64,000 nucleotides of DNA from Paramecium pentaurelia (GCA_905183005.1 CAJJDO010000156.1:104863-168862); one strand, 5' to 3'; shown: positions 26,801 to 41,200, counted from the first letter of the stretch. The notes: generated by a model from the letters alone, not told the origin. Numbers and translations are program-made.

Positions 26801-27744
26801 ATGTCTGATATAGTTATATAATCAGATCGTAAAACATTTTCATATGAAATACTTAGAGAATATTCCATCAAATAAAAAGAATATTGCACAGCATTAGCTA
26901 TAAAAAAGGATAATTCATTAGTTTTGGCAACGGCCGACAAAGCTATAAAATGTTTTTAATTTAGATAAGGACAACTTAAATAATTCCAATATATGAATAT
27001 GTTTAGAAAAGATATTACAACACTTAACTTATTTGAAAATAAATCCTTATTCATAATTGGTTCAATTGATTCATCTATTCGAATTTCATCCACTAATTTA
27101 ATTTCCTCTTCTAAATACATTCAATAATTAGATGGACATTCAAGTTGGATTTCTAATATAATTATACATCCTATAGATTAAGATGTTATAATTTCAAGTT
27201 CTAATGATAGTTCAATAAGAGTATGGTACAATATTTAGAATTGGGTTTGTTGTTAAATAATTAAAGAACATAAAAAAGAAATTAAAGGATTATCAATAAA
27301 TTAATAAGGTAATTAATTACTTTCTTGTTCTGATGATTTATAAATCTTTATTATGGAACCAAAGAATAAGAAAAATTATTAATTTTGGTAAATAATATAG
27401 AAAATTAATATTGATTAATCAGGTTATCGTTTATGTTATATAAATGATAATATTTTTACATTTTAATAGAATTCTAATAATCATTTAAATATCTATTCAA
27501 AGGATGAAAATGATTTTTATATTAAAACTGGATAACTTGAAGTTGGAGGTGTTGGATAATCTTGTGATTTTTTATTTCCATCTATTTATTATTCTAATAA
27601 ATAGATTTTGATTAATAAAAATGGATGTACAATTAATATTATTAGATATTGTAATTAAATCAATTTGAATGATGAGAATAATTGTTAATTTGTTTTAGAA
27701 TAAACAATAGATTATGGAGATTATTCATATGGCCATATTTGGGG
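26665..27744. repeat. Left copy of a 1,080-bp identical block
   Basis: Identical to 27746-28825 (offset 1,081) where compared, and directly abutting the N at 27745. This is the clearest case of an unmerged contig overlap. Confidence 0.92.
26801..27744 (+). CDS. Truncated artefact copy of the WD40 gene
   Basis: Same sequence as the first 944 bases of the gene at 27882-28913, cut off by the N at 27745. It should not be counted as a separate gene unless independent reads support a real tandem duplication. Confidence 0.8.
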
Positions 27745-27745
27745 N
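27745..27745. other. Single N: scaffold join 3
   Basis: Join inside the WD40 gene. The right contig restarts 1,080 bases upstream of the point where the left contig ended. Confidence 0.92.
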
Positions 27746-28825
27746 GTTATAAAATATTTAACAATCTCAATTCATTTGAATAATTATTACATCTCCTTTA
27801 GATTTCATTACAACATTAAATTACTATTATATTTTTAATTTAATTGTTATTTTCAATCATGAATTATAAATATAGTTTTTTATGTCTGATATAGTTATAT
27901 AATCAGATCGTAAAACATTTTCATATGAAATACTTAGAGAATATTCCATCAAATAAAAAGAATATTGCACAGCATTAGCTATAAAAAAGGATAATTCATT
28001 AGTTTTGGCAACGGCCGACAAAGCTATAAAATGTTTTTAATTTAGATAAGGACAACTTAAATAATTCCAATATATGAATATGTTTAGAAAAGATATTACA
28101 ACACTTAACTTATTTGAAAATAAATCCTTATTCATAATTGGTTCAATTGATTCATCTATTCGAATTTCATCCACTAATTTAATTTCCTCTTCTAAATACA
28201 TTCAATAATTAGATGGACATTCAAGTTGGATTTCTAATATAATTATACATCCTATAGATTAAGATGTTATAATTTCAAGTTCTAATGATAGTTCAATAAG
28301 AGTATGGTACAATATTTAGAATTGGGTTTGTTGTTAAATAATTAAAGAACATAAAAAAGAAATTAAAGGATTATCAATAAATTAATAAGGTAATTAATTA
28401 CTTTCTTGTTCTGATGATTTATAAATCTTTATTATGGAACCAAAGAATAAGAAAAATTATTAATTTTGGTAAATAATATAGAAAATTAATATTGATTAAT
28501 CAGGTTATCGTTTATGTTATATAAATGATAATATTTTTACATTTTAATAGAATTCTAATAATCATTTAAATATCTATTCAAAGGATGAAAATGATTTTTA
28601 TATTAAAACTGGATAACTTGAAGTTGGAGGTGTTGGATAATCTTGTGATTTTTTATTTCCATCTATTTATTATTCTAATAAATAGATTTTGATTAATAAA
28701 AATGGATGTACAATTAATATTATTAGATATTGTAATTAAATCAATTTGAATGATGAGAATAATTGTTAATTTGTTTTAGAATAAACAATAGATTATGGAG
28801 ATTATTCATATGGCCATATTTGGGG
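27746..28825. repeat. Right copy of the 1,080-bp identical block
   Basis: Contains the start and most of the complete WD40 gene, which then continues past the end of the overlap to 28913. Confidence 0.92.
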
Positions 28826-28913
28826 TATGTGTACATAAGATTAATAATATTTAATAACATGGGATTGTGATTCATCAGAAATTTAAATAAGAAAATACTA
28901 AGAAAAGTAATGA
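27882..28913 (+). CDS. WD40-repeat protein, divergent partner of the 25158-26255 gene
   Basis: An intronless frame of 344 codons from ATG 27882 to TGA 28911-28913. WD40-type features in order: YCTALAIKKDNSLVLATADK, SLFIIGSIDSSIRIS, QLDGHSSWISNIIIHP, VIISSSNDSSIRVW, GNQLLSCSDDLQIFIM. The C-terminal tail matches the family layout (SIYYSNKQILINKNGCT and QYLITWDCDSSEIQIRKY). It is clearly related to the minus-strand gene at 25158-26255, but the two proteins differ at most positions, so the duplication is old. Predicted role is a scaffold or adaptor; partner unknown. Convergent with the DUF4215 gene downstream. Confidence 0.87.
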
Positions 28914-29302
28914 CATATATATTATTTTTATTAAATATTATTTTCTATGTATTTAATTAATAAGTATAAATAACAATTAATAGTTAAAATTCATCCCAAA
29001 TATCTTGTATTAGTTTATAAATGTAAAATTTAACAATGAATATAAATATCTTTTTAAGACATTCACTCATCAAGATGAAATATAATGTAAAGAATGAGAG
29101 GAAAATAAAAATTGGAGTATAATTATGCTTCATTCAACAATAATTAATAATAATTATTTAAGTATTTGAATAACTATTTAATAATTATTCATAGAGATTA
29201 ATTTTTATTTAAAATATGAAATATTTTAACTATTTGTAAATAAATAATTATCATATTCAAATACATAAAATTAGAAAATAAAAGTTTTTTTGTTAATTTA
29301 TT
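28914..29302. other. Convergent intergenic spacer
   Basis: 389 bases of very AT-rich DNA between two stop codons; no feature seen. Confidence 0.5.
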
Positions 29303-32300
29303 TCAATAAAATAAATTTGTTTATTGAGTTTATTTTTATAGTATTTTTAATTTTTTTTATTTCCATTTTAATATAAGTTTAGTTAATTTAATTTTGATTT
29401 AGGATGCATATCTAATTAATGGAGCAGTAATTCCAATAGACAACAAACCAATTTATACAAATCCTATTAAAACTTAAAGTTCTTAACTTAAATAATTAAC
29501 AAAATTTGAATCAAATGAAAGATTAAGCAATGTAAATATAATAATAGGTATTTCAAAAATAAGAATTGATATTAAATCAATTTTATTATTCACCATTTTA
29601 CATAAAATAATTAGAGTAATATAAAAAGTATTTATGAATGCTATTAATACACATTAAACAATAGGATTTCTTTAAGATCCTATTAAAATTAATAATACTA
29701 AAAATTTTTTGGCTATTATAAAGCCTTCATGACGAAAATTTGTAGATTTATTTGGTTTCAATTAAGATAATGAATACTAAAAAAAGAGAGACATCAAAGC
29801 TGCTATTGCAATTAAAATAAATACTGCAGTTATAGTTTATGCAATATTTCTTGGATTCATTTCTTTTTCAGAGAAAAGATAGAGTAAAGTCTTAAAAATT
29901 AGATCCCAACAATTCACTTAAATAATATAAACAATTCCTTATTATGATAATATTTTATGTAATCCTAAACTAAATTGATTAAGTGTATGTATAAAAAATG
30001 CAAAGTGATATGAAACAATAATAGATTAATTATCATAAATAAAGACTCTAATTTTAGTAAACCAAGTTCTGAATATAAATCTTAAATAACAATATGATAA
30101 TATGAGTAATACTGTTGCTAATAATATTTGAGCAAATAAACCATATAAATTAGTAATTAAATCAGAATTAAGATTATAATTTTAAAATTTACCAAATGCT
30201 TATAATTATTATGATCCAATCACATCTTAAAATATATCAAGAATCCAAAATTTTTATAAAATTGGAAGTATAGTAACAACTTCAGAAGATTCAAAATATA
30301 TCATTAAGTTTTCTGGAAAATTTATGTTGATAAATTTTAGATTGGCTTAATATTATATTGTATCTAGAATTTCAAAACATTCTGCTGGATTACCAGACAT
30401 CAATATAATCAAACTTGATAAGCCTAGAAATATGAGTATTGTCATATTATAAGAGCAAATTTTATGTGATATCTTCTTTTATTCATCTGTTAATACAATA
30501 GGATTTTTAATACGAATTTTGCAAATATCATTATCAACTTAAAAACCATTTTAATCAACTAATACAGTATTTAATTAAACTTATAAAAATATTTCAGTTA
30601 TTAATTATTCTAAGATTTAAATTTTTAATTAATAAATGATATTATGTACACTTAAATTATTAGGTTCAATAATTAATACATTGCTAATAATATAATGAGA
30701 AGGATCAATATCAACAAGATAGGCTTTAAAGTTTTAAGTTAAATTTTATGATGAATCTAGTAATTTAATTTAATTAGTAAATTATAATTAGACATATTAG
30801 ATATTATATGTTTAATTTAAAAGTATTAAATTAAAATGAGGAGGTATAATTTAAAAACATAAACTTTTATTGAAATCTTCTTCAAAACATGTCCAATATA
30901 TTTCAATTATACAAATATCTGAACAACCATCTAAAGATAAGTGATTACCATCATCACATTCTTCTATATCAGATTTATATCCATTTCCACAAGTATCTTA
31001 ACAATTATTTTTATTCATAATAAAACCTAAATTACAATTAAAACAATATCCTTAATAACAATTATTACAATTTAAAGGACATGAAAAGAAACATGAATCA
31101 CATCCATCAAATGGATCATCATTAGCATCATCACATTATTCATTATTAGCAATTATTAAATCACCACAAATAGAAATACATTCATTATTTAAATAATAAT
31201 ACCCTTAATCACAAATATCTAAACAATTTTAATGATCACAAATTTAACAATTTTCTCTACAAGAATATTAACAATCATAACATCCATCATACTTGATATC
31301 ATTACCATCATCACAAATCTCTAATCCATCAATAACAATTCCATCTCCACAAATAGGTATACAATTATTATCTTTAATCTCAAAATACTCTTTACAAATT
31401 GCACATTCAAGATGACCATAACAAAATATACAATTATATGAACATTCAAATTTACATTCATAACATCCATCTCCACTATCTTAATTTTAATCATCACATT
31501 ATTCATATGAACCTAATGCAATTTTACCATCTCCACATTCATATACACATTTGAAATCCACTACATTCCATCCTTATAAACATTAAAAACAAAATGAATT
31601 ATGACATTCTAAACATTCTAATTGACATTTACTACATACAAAATAATTTTCAATAGAATTATCAATCAATACATCTTCTTAATAAATTTCATTATTACAA
31701 ATAGGAATGCATTAACCATTCAAAGTTCTTTCAAATTTATTCATACAAATTTAACATTCATTCAAAATAGAAATTATACAATTTTATGATTCTCTCTATT
31801 CACATCTATTATATTAATAAGCAAAAATTCCATAATTCTAAATCTAACATTAAATATCTACAGCCTCTAATATAAGGTTATTGTTGATAATGACATGATG
31901 AAGATATGTATTTTTCTAGAAATTTGACATTTGACAATAATAACCTTCTTTCATTTATATATCATATTTAATTAAACTATTCTAATCCTCAAATTAACAA
32001 GAAAAATGGCATAAATTATCTATCAATTGGTAATTATTGTTGCAGAATATACATAAACCATATTCACATGAAATACAATTTAATGGACAAGAGAATTTAC
32101 ACTAGTAACATCCATCATTAGCTTACTAATTACCATCATCACATTCTTCTTAGTATATAATCTATTAATCTCCACAAATTGGAATACATTATTATGAATA
32201 TGTATCGAAATTCCATCCTGAAAAACATTCTACACATATATCTCGAATACAATTACTACATCCTTCAACACAATTATACTATTAAGAAAAAATCCCTTCA

Positions 32301-33496
32301 AATATAAGGAGATAATCATCTTTATGGATAAGACTCTCATCTATTATTATTCTATTCTCCTAATATGTAAATACTTCAAAGTCTCTAATACCAAAAGAAA
32401 CTGGGTTTACAGATGTTGTTGCAACATTATGAATTAAAATAGATATTGTCATAGTTGAGGAACTACTACTAAATCCAATAATATCAATCCTGGTCATTTT
32501 TAAATTAGAACCACAAAAATAATTTAAAGTTGATGCACTAGTTAAAGGAGGTGCATAATAATATAATTATACATCACCTATCACTTCTAAGGTTACTGAA
32601 CCAGTGATCTCCACACATATAAATATAAATGAAAACTTTAACATTGTATGAGGATCATTTAAATTTAAATTTATTGATGCCACTTAAGATGATAAAAAAT
32701 TACCATAATATTGAAATCCTAGGTTATTTAACAATTATAATACCACAATCTTATACACTATCATATATGGCATTATCTTTGAGCCATCCTTATCCATTTG
32801 TAAATGAAAGAGTTGTAAAATAAGATAACACCCTATACCATTTTTAACAAATTCCTACAGAATCGCAATAATCACACAAATTAGGACATTTCAACAATGA
32901 TAACTTAAAATCTGAGATTCCCCAATATGCTGATGTTTATTTAGATACTATTATTATTATGGCTGAGTTTAACATATGGTCAATTTATTTACTGATTTAA
33001 TCAATCTATCCAAGAGTTCCACTTCCACAAATCTGTTCACCTGTCGCATTATATGGATTATAAAAGTGTGCTTATTCTCCATTAAGATATACGTAATAAT
33101 ATCCCGCAGTCCAAGGATTCAATCTAAGTAACGAAATTTAAAAAATACACACCTCCAGAATTTGAATTCAAACTATATCTAATAATGTGGAGGAAGTATA
33201 AAGGTCTTTGTTATGACTGTTTATTAAGAAAAGATCAATCGTCCTCCAAATATTTAAGACGTTACACAATCCGTAATATGGTTTGAATTTTCAGCTAAGT
33301 ATACTTTCCAATCTATGTAAATAAAGTTATAATTACCATCATCTGTACTAAAAGGGGTAAAAAAGGATCGACTTATTTCAGCTTGCGCAAGTACTTCTGA
33401 ACAAAATTAATTAAGGAAAATGAGATCGATGAAAATTGAGTATATACACAACTTACAGGATCTCCAAAACAAATTTTATCGACTCATCTATGCCAT
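29303..33496 (-). CDS. DUF4215-repeat Cys-rich multi-TM surface protein
   Basis: Start ATG 33496 (an alternative in-frame ATG is at 33487), stop TGA 29305-29303. Introns of 29 nt (33124-33152) and 25 nt (32719-32743) give exactly 1,380 codons. In order: leader region; two lectin-like ectodomain modules (IFGGRLIF, ILPPHYQIQFEF, AYWGISDFKLSLLKCPNLC and SFGIRDFEVF); a furin/EGF-like Cys-rich stretch; and DUF4215-type repeats with the signature CGD-x-CDDGN-x4-DGC, for example EECDDGNQQANDGCYQC and EICDDGNDIKYDGCYDC (about 30900-32300). The last third, downstream of a loop near 30450-30650, contains several hydrophobic segments (LVLLILIG, FYITLIILC, ISILIFEIPIIIFTLL, IGLLSIGITAPLI). I infer a plasma-membrane receptor- or adhesin-like protein. 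The ligand is unknown. It is the intact relative of the disrupted gene at 20091-23713. Confidence 0.88.
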
Positions 33497-34620
33497 TTTG
33501 TTATTTAAGTTTAATAAATCAAGTTGTAATGATTAAAAAGATTATCAATTTTTTAAATTTAGGCATGAAAATATCTTATCAAAAATTTAAACAAAAAATA
33601 AATATTTCATTTATAAGGAAATAATTAATTCATTTCTAAATAAACTCGAATAAATTAATATAATTATTTATTTAAAGTTACCTAAACTTTTATATTAAAT
33701 ATATAAATAAAATTATTTAAATTTCTTTATCCTATCTAGAAATATGAAAGTTATATAATATGATTATTATAATCATTATATATATATATAAATTATTCTA
33801 ATCTCTTATCTAATTTTCATTATTGTTTCGTTGATTAACTTGTTCTAAAAACATACTAAAATAAGGATCAAAGATTAACTACAAAAATACTAAATCAATT
33901 ATTTTTATATTAAATAATTATATTTATTTTCTTTTTCATCTATCTTTGATTTGATAAGAACAAAGTGTATTTTTTTGTTTGATCTTAGAATTAATATCTT
34001 TAAATCTGCTGAATTATCAGTATTGCTTAGAATTCATTACTTAGTGGTTATTTTTTTTTAACATGGTATTACAAATCCATTTATTATAGTTTCAGAATTT
34101 TGCACTAATTTGATAATTTTCTAATCATCCATCTATCAATTTGATAAATATATGATTCCTATATTAATCAGATTATGAGACTTTATTTATTTCATTTTTT
34201 AACCTTAAGAATTATATATTAATATATATATATATTAATAATTTTAATCAAAATTGTAAGTTAATAAAATAGACAGATGTAATTATTCGTTTGAGAATGT
34301 GTTTATTATATATTGTAGAATGATTGTTCATGAATCTTGTTGTATTTTTGAAATAATTAGTTATTTTTAATAATTTACACAACCTAGAATACCTATCTTT
34401 GTTAATTGTATTTTTATGATTATAATTGTTAATGCAATTTAGGATTAAATTAAAAATAATATTAGTGGTCATAATTTATTTTGTACAATTATTTCATAAG
34501 TTTTATAATTTTAAATTAATATTAAATGCTGTTAATGATTAAATCAAAAATTATAAAGAATTAGAGATAAATAATAATAATAACAATAGGCAAATTTTTA
34601 AATATAAATAATAATTTATT
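33497..34620. other. Intergenic, with TA-rich runs
   Basis: About 1.1 kb upstream of the DUF4215 gene and downstream of the two-TM gene. Contains simple TA runs near 33780 and 34220. A minus-strand frame at 34248-34472 has no recognisable motif and was not called. Confidence 0.5.
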
Positions 34621-36048
34621 TCATGATTATTTTATTAAAAATTCTAAAGGATCCCTATTAATTTTTAATTATTCCAGATCAATTGAATCTATAGGTTTGA
34701 TGAATAATCTATTTGTTTCTTTTTCTATTGGTGGTGTTAATAAATAATTTTCTACTTTTTCTCCAAATTAGTGACTAGCTGTTAAAATTTAAATTCCAAA
34801 TTATTATTAAATAATAAATTATATTCTTGATATTTCATAAATTATGTTATTAAGTCTACATTTTTGTTTGGCTTTCTGAAGTAAATTTTTTTGAATGGAA
34901 TTGAAATATTCAATAGATTATTATTATTTTTTGGTATTTTATTCTTAAGAATATTATTTTTTAATGAAATTCTTTAAAGTAATTCCTTTTAAATCTGGAT
35001 AATACATAGCTATTATATCATGAAGTAATTCATTTTCAAGTGATTGTGTATTATAATATAATGCTACATATTTCAATAAAAATAGTAATTGTACAATTGA
35101 TCCTATTTATGCTAAAATTTAACCCAATTTTGGCATTGTAACTTCTTCCACAACAGAGATATTATCTATTCTAAATAAATAGCAACCATAATTATCTAAG
35201 CTTAAGGGAGTCTCAGACATATAAGTAAATACTCTTGAAGCAAAGGAATTGTCAATTTGTTAGTTAATCATTTCATAATTATTCAAAAAATTGTATCGTT
35301 AATAATTGTTAAACAAAATACCATCATCAATTATGGTTTCTTATTGTTTTAACATTATTTATGAATATATTGGATTTTTAGTATCTAGACTTGTATAATA
35401 TTACTTTCTTATTATCTCTAATTCTCTTGTCACATAATTTAATTGACTCAATCTTATTGTTAAGAATAAAAACCCATGATATTTTTATAAATATTCTCTG
35501 ATAACATTTTCGTCAGCACAGTAACCTCCTTACAATAATGAACTATTTGAACATTATGTTAGTACAATTAAGTATTACTTCATATCCAAATTATTCATTT
35601 CATTTTAATCAATATTATTAAGTACTAAGGAACCATTTGATAATGATATTTGATATGGAGACTCTGAAGTGCTAAACAAGGGTATGGATTAGTTGATTAT
35701 GGTTGAATTTATTATTGTATACAAAAGTGGAGTAATTATGTTATTAGTTTTCCTAAAAGGATCAATGTCATTGGTGAAATCTTATAAATTTATTTCAATT
35801 AAAGGTTCTGAGAATGAGAATTCTGTGTAATTAATTATTTTCTACTTAGAACTTACATTAGGAGAAATCAAATTATTACTCCATTACACAACAATATAAA
35901 AAAAGTAAGTTAAACTTATACTTGCTAATAGAATTGAAAGAATTCCTCCGATTTTACTTTGATATTTGTAATCATTTGTCTAAGTTAACAAAGGAATTGG
36001 AACACCAAAAATATCTATTTTATCAATTGCACTGAAAATTTTCATCAT
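34621..36048 (-). CDS. Ciliate two-TM membrane protein, function unknown
   Basis: An intronless frame of 476 codons from ATG 36048 (a second in-frame ATG follows at once) to TGA 34623-34621. A cytosolic N-terminus (IDKIDIFGVPIPLLTQ, YKYQSKIGG) leads into a hydrophobic segment (ILSILLASISLTYFFYIVV, about residues 38-58). A long extracytosolic region of about 250 residues follows, with few cysteines (QCS..LLQGGYCAD). A second TM lies at about 310-335 (LGQILAQIGSIVQLLFLL), and then a cytosolic tail rich in Gln and Lys. The layout matches a large, uncharacterised ciliate membrane-protein family; I cannot assign a function. Absence of introns and length divisible by three make the gene model secure. 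Confidence 0.8.
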
Positions 36049-36591
36049 TATTGAGAATCTGATAAATTAATTATTATTATTAAATCATTTATATTTTTTA
36101 AATTTTAATTAAGGATTGCTTTAAATCTATTAAAAAGAAGGATAAGAGTATATCTACAATCAAAATATAAAATCTCAATTAGAATTTTATTATTAATCAA
36201 AAGATAGAATTTTTTAATTCTAAATTCTTAACATATTTTATAAAATTTAATTTGTTTATGAATTTGTTAGATAATTTAATAATTCTTATACTATTATTAA
36301 AATAACTAAGAGAATTTATACAAATAAAATATGTAAATAAATATATCTATATATATTTTAAATGTTATTTCATAAACAAAAACCGTTTATCCAAAGTTAT
36401 TATATCTTATAATTAATACTCAGATAAATTAATTTTTAAATGAATAAATTTATAAAGTTGTTGTAATTATTATAGTAATGCAACCACTAATTCATAATCC
36501 GTATTATGAAATACTAACAATTAAAAATATTATAAAACAATAAACCTTTTATATGAAATGCTATTTATTAAATTAATATATATAATAATCT
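36049..36591. other. Divergent intergenic region
   Basis: Between the starts of the two-TM gene (-) and the hydrolase gene (+); presumably holds both promoters. AT-rich with TA runs; no motif recognised. Confidence 0.5.
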
Positions 36592-37906
36592 ATGAAAAAA
36601 ACAATCTGCCTGATTCTAATTGTATAAAGCATAATGCCATTTCATCTAAAATATATATCAGATCCTAAAGCATTATGCTTAGATGGTTCACCATCTGTAA
36701 TTAGTTTAAAATATCAAGTCATTTTATAAAGCTGAAGGATATGGAACTGGAGCTAAAAAGTATATATTACACTTTTAAGGAGGATCGTAAGATTAATATT
36801 TATTTCTTTAGGAGAATTGGGGGTTAAACCTATGATTAATTAGTCAAATCAGCATACACTAGGTACACTTAAGAGTTATATTAGATCAAAGACAGACTTA
36901 GGAAGTTCAAAGAATTTGAATTAACAAATGTTATATTCTGGATGGTTTGGGAGAACTAAAAATGGAAATGAACATTACTATAACTGGAATATGATTTACC
37001 TAAATTATTGTGATGGAACATGTATATCTTCATTAAATATCTTTAGAGCATTAAGGATATAAATCTGATCCTATAGAATACGAGGGTTAAAAACTATATT
37101 TTAGAGGTGATCAAATAGTTAAATCATGGTTATCAGAATTATATGATGATTTGTCTAAGGCTGAAATAGTAATAGTCTCTGGATGTTCAGCTGGAGGAAT
37201 AGCAGCCTATTTCTGGGTTGATTACATAAGATCTAAATTGCCAGCTAGTGTAGTTGTTTATGGAGTTCCAGATTCAGGAATTTTCATTGATATGGAAGCT
37301 ATTGATGGAACAAATAATCCAAGACAATCTCTTGATTTACTAATTGAACTAGTAAATTCTGAAGTATTTCATCCAAATAGTGAATGTGTTAGTAATAATC
37401 AGCAATAGAAATGGAAATGCTATTATGCATAATATTTGTTAGAATACATAAAAACTCCTTTGTTTATTGTTTAATCACTATATGATTATTATAGTTTGAG
37501 CTAAATGTTTAAAGTTGATTGTGCTAATAATTATAATTTAACATAATGCACTCAAGATCAATTAGATTTTTCATAGATTTTATATTCAAAGACTTATGAT
37601 GTTATAATGAAAAGAAAGTAAAGTTTTTAAGAAACAGGTGGATTTGCTCCTAGTTGTATAGAACATTGTTTTTTATTAACGTCGCGCTATAATTCTGCTG
37701 ATTGGTAGGTACCAGGTGAATCAGGAAACACACTTTCAAATACATTAAATAAATGGCTAAATTCTAATTAAAAATATGATGATAATATATACCTTGATAG
37801 TGTTGAATGGCCAGAAAATCTTAAGTGCTCAAATTCAGAATTGTCAAATTATTCAAATTAATTTTAGATCATCATAATAATACTTATTTCATCAATTATT
37901 AGTTGA
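36592..37906 (+). CDS. Notum/pectinacetylesterase-like serine hydrolase
   Basis: Start ATG 36592, stop TGA 37904-37906. Introns of 28 (36704-36731), 25 (36787-36811), 22 (36863-36884) and 25 nt (37022-37046) give exactly 405 codons. A hydrophobic leader (CLILIVQSIM) is followed by family motifs: YILHFQGG, DLGSSKN, YNWNMIYLNYCDGT, LYFRGDQIV, and the nucleophile elbow VSGCSAGGIAAYFWVDYIR (Ser near residue 162). LFIVQSLYDYY holds the likely catalytic Asp and CIEHC the likely His. The family removes acyl esters: acetyl groups from pectin in plants, palmitoleate from Wnt in animal Notum. The substrate here is unknown; a food-vacuole or surface glycan is plausible. The last 15 residues are strongly hydrophobic (FQIIIIILISSIIS), suggesting a GPI signal or C-terminal anchor. 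Confidence 0.9.
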
Positions 37907-38214
37907 AAATTTATTCTGTATAATTTTCATTTATTGATAAATATTTTCAATTTTTTTTATAAAACTAATAATCCTAATTTAATCAACAATTTCTAAAGAT
38001 AATTTAATTTTTTGAATAAATGTACAAATAACATTGTCACATTGAATGAATTAAAGTTAAGTTAATTATTAATTTTTAAAATTAAAGACAAGAATATGTC
38101 TATTTGTAGCAAAAATATTAAAATTAATTTATTCAAATTTATAAGTTTTTCTTAATTATTGATATATTTTGCATTATTTTATAATCAAGTTCTTTTTAAA
38201 TTATATAATTAATT
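37907..38214. other. Intergenic spacer
   Basis: 308 AT-rich bases between two plus-strand genes; no feature recognised. Confidence 0.5.
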
Positions 38215-41200
38215 ATGTTTTTATTGATATTGATTTTGCTTAAAATCTCTTAAATTCTTGGTGTTGAAGAAATCTACTTGACACCAAATGAATACATATA
38301 CCTTTAAAAGAAAAGTGTAATATTATAATCCAATGATACTTATTATGATCATACTAATGATGAATCAATTGAAAAATAATAGTAATTTAATTAGATCTCA
38401 AATACTTTGATCAATATTCATCAAACTTACGATATTGATGAAAAAGTAATAGATATTATTACTTTTGTTGATCATAATTAAGATGATTAATATATTTGTC
38501 TTCTAAACTAAAACTAGATTGATTGTAAATTCAAACTGTCTAATATACTTATTAATAATAATTTAGTAATCTAATAAGGATTTTTTACTTAAGTTCCAAC
38601 TATTTTTCTCTAATGCTTAAAAGTATTTAATTTACTCTAAAATGTATACATTATTTAATGTTAAAATGACTTTGGGTTAACATTCAAATTACTAAATTAA
38701 AATAATAAATTACTTGATACATTAATAATTAAATCTAAATATATGGAATAATAATAAAGTATTCAAGATGTAGATTAATTAATAATATATGAAATACATC
38801 AATAAGTTTGTTAATTCTCTATTATCAGAATTAATATAGAAAAATATCATTTTCTACTTTCTTAATTTACTCTTGATTTAACATAAAATTATAGTTAATC
38901 TGGTGTAATCAATAATCTAGATTTTAAATAACATAATTAAATTTATGTATTTTTCTAATATCTTATAATTAAAATAGATTTAAGTAGTTTTGAAATATTT
39001 TATATTAGTGAAATTCGAATAGGTTCAATAGAATATTATAATATATTGACTGTTGATGGAAACTCTTATTATTTGATGTTGGATACCACATAATCGAAAA
39101 CTATAATCTTTTTTTCAAATATTTTTTACTATAACTTATCAAAAGGTAAAATAATAAAATCTTAAATTATCAATTAAAATTTGGTTCTAATCTCTACTAA
39201 TTTCATACTCATATTTAATAATGAATACATTCATTTAGAATTTTATCAAGACTACAAATCCATTAATTTCTTAATAGGATTACCTTATATAATTATCTTA
39301 ACTTAAAAAAACCATCTTAATCTTTTATCAATAAATGATTTACCCAATTATATTCAATATTCTAATTCATAATGCTTATCAATTTATTAATTTGATTCAT
39401 TTTTCAAATTTAGTTAAGTTATATAATACAAAGTTAATTTGTATTCTTTTTAACATCCATAGTTGTTAACTACAAAAGTACAAAATGTAGCTTATGTTTT
39501 ATAAGATAAAATGTTCTAGTACTCTTATAATTCTATAGGTTTACCGTTTTCAATATTATTAGAAAATAATAATCAAATCATAAAATCACTTACTAATTCT
39601 ATCACATTTGAAAATTCATAAGTTAATCAAAAAATGATTATCTTTAGCACATCATAAAAAACTAAATATTTACTTTTGATATTTGGTAATCATAATGTTA
39701 TTACTATTTTCGATTAGGCAAACGGGCTTTAAAATAATTAAAAAATCTCCTTCTTTTCAAATAATTCAAAAATATTTTCAAGTATTTCTAAATCAAATTT
39801 TGTCATTATAAATAATTAAACAATGATTGGGTTTAAATATTAAGAATAATTAAAAGAAAGTTGGTTATTTAGAGTAAGTTTAAAAGTTATTGATATCTTT
39901 TAAATTGGAGATAATCTAGCAATCTAATTAGAATAATGTAAAGAAATTAAAATTGATTTGGAGAATATGATTTATTAGTAAATAAACTATTCATCTCAAT
40001 AAAACTGTACATATTTGATAGATAATAAGTTTTTTATTGCAATTTCCAAGAATGAAATAAAAATTGAAAGCGCTACATCATTGAAGTTAACTTATACATT
40101 CAATACTTTACTCTAACACATCTATTTTGTAGATATTGAATATTTGATTCTCTTTGAATTATAAGGAACATAAATTATTGCAAAGCTGTATAATCTTTCA
40201 TCATAAAAATTAAACTTTCTTTATAATTTACCTTTTTATGATTTTGAAATTATTCAACCAATATCATATAAAGTAGCTAAAACTTATTTAGCAATAATTG
40301 TTATAAATTAATAAAGTTAATATTTTTTAATGGTGTACAATATCAAATAAATAGCAACTAATTGCTTGATTAAGGTTATTGAAATAGATCCGAATTATCA
40401 TTAGTTTAATTTTATTGATCAATCTTAAATCTACATTTAATTTAGAAATTAAATTACAGTTTATTTTTTATAATGGGTCTTCTTAAATTTATCTAATTTT
40501 TAATTTGATTCAAATACTTATTTCTACAAGTAATTTGTTGTAGTTTAAAAAAAATCTGATTTTTTTTTGCAAATCTAAAATATAACAGTTTAATTGATAT
40601 CTACTAATGCCAATTATCAATTACAAGTAAAAAATTAATCAATTCCAGTATATTATTCTATTAAATAACAAAATAAGGAAATTATATTAGATAATGTTTT
40701 TGGTAATATAGATCAAATAGAGTACAAAAATAAAAATGGATAGACAATAAAATTAAATCCAATAATTATAGTAGATCAATATTCTTGTTTGTATCCATTC
40801 TATAATTAAATTTGCATATAATAAAGTGAACAAATAGTCTTGAATTACTTTGATAAACAAAATTAAGTAGTTATTAATTTGCCAGAAATAACATTGTCAT
40901 AATATTAGTTTTTTAGAAAAGTTAATAATAATTATGAATTATTTTTGGTTTTTTCAAATTCAGAGGGGAGAAAATATGTAATTAATCAGTTTGGGTAGAT
41001 TTTAAATAATAAAACAATAAGTATTCGATAGGTATTTCCAGACTTACTACTATCTGATACATCTTTAACTGTTGTTGGAAATTTTGGAATACTTAAATCT
41101 AATGTTAGCACTTCATTGATTTTTTTAATTTTAGAAAATTCTTTATAATTATTTTACGAACTTGGGGAGGGTAATGAAGTAAATGGCCATTGTACTATTA

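Noticed and set aside
34248..34472. Minus-strand frame of 74 codons
   Set aside because: No motif, low complexity, in a spacer; probably chance.
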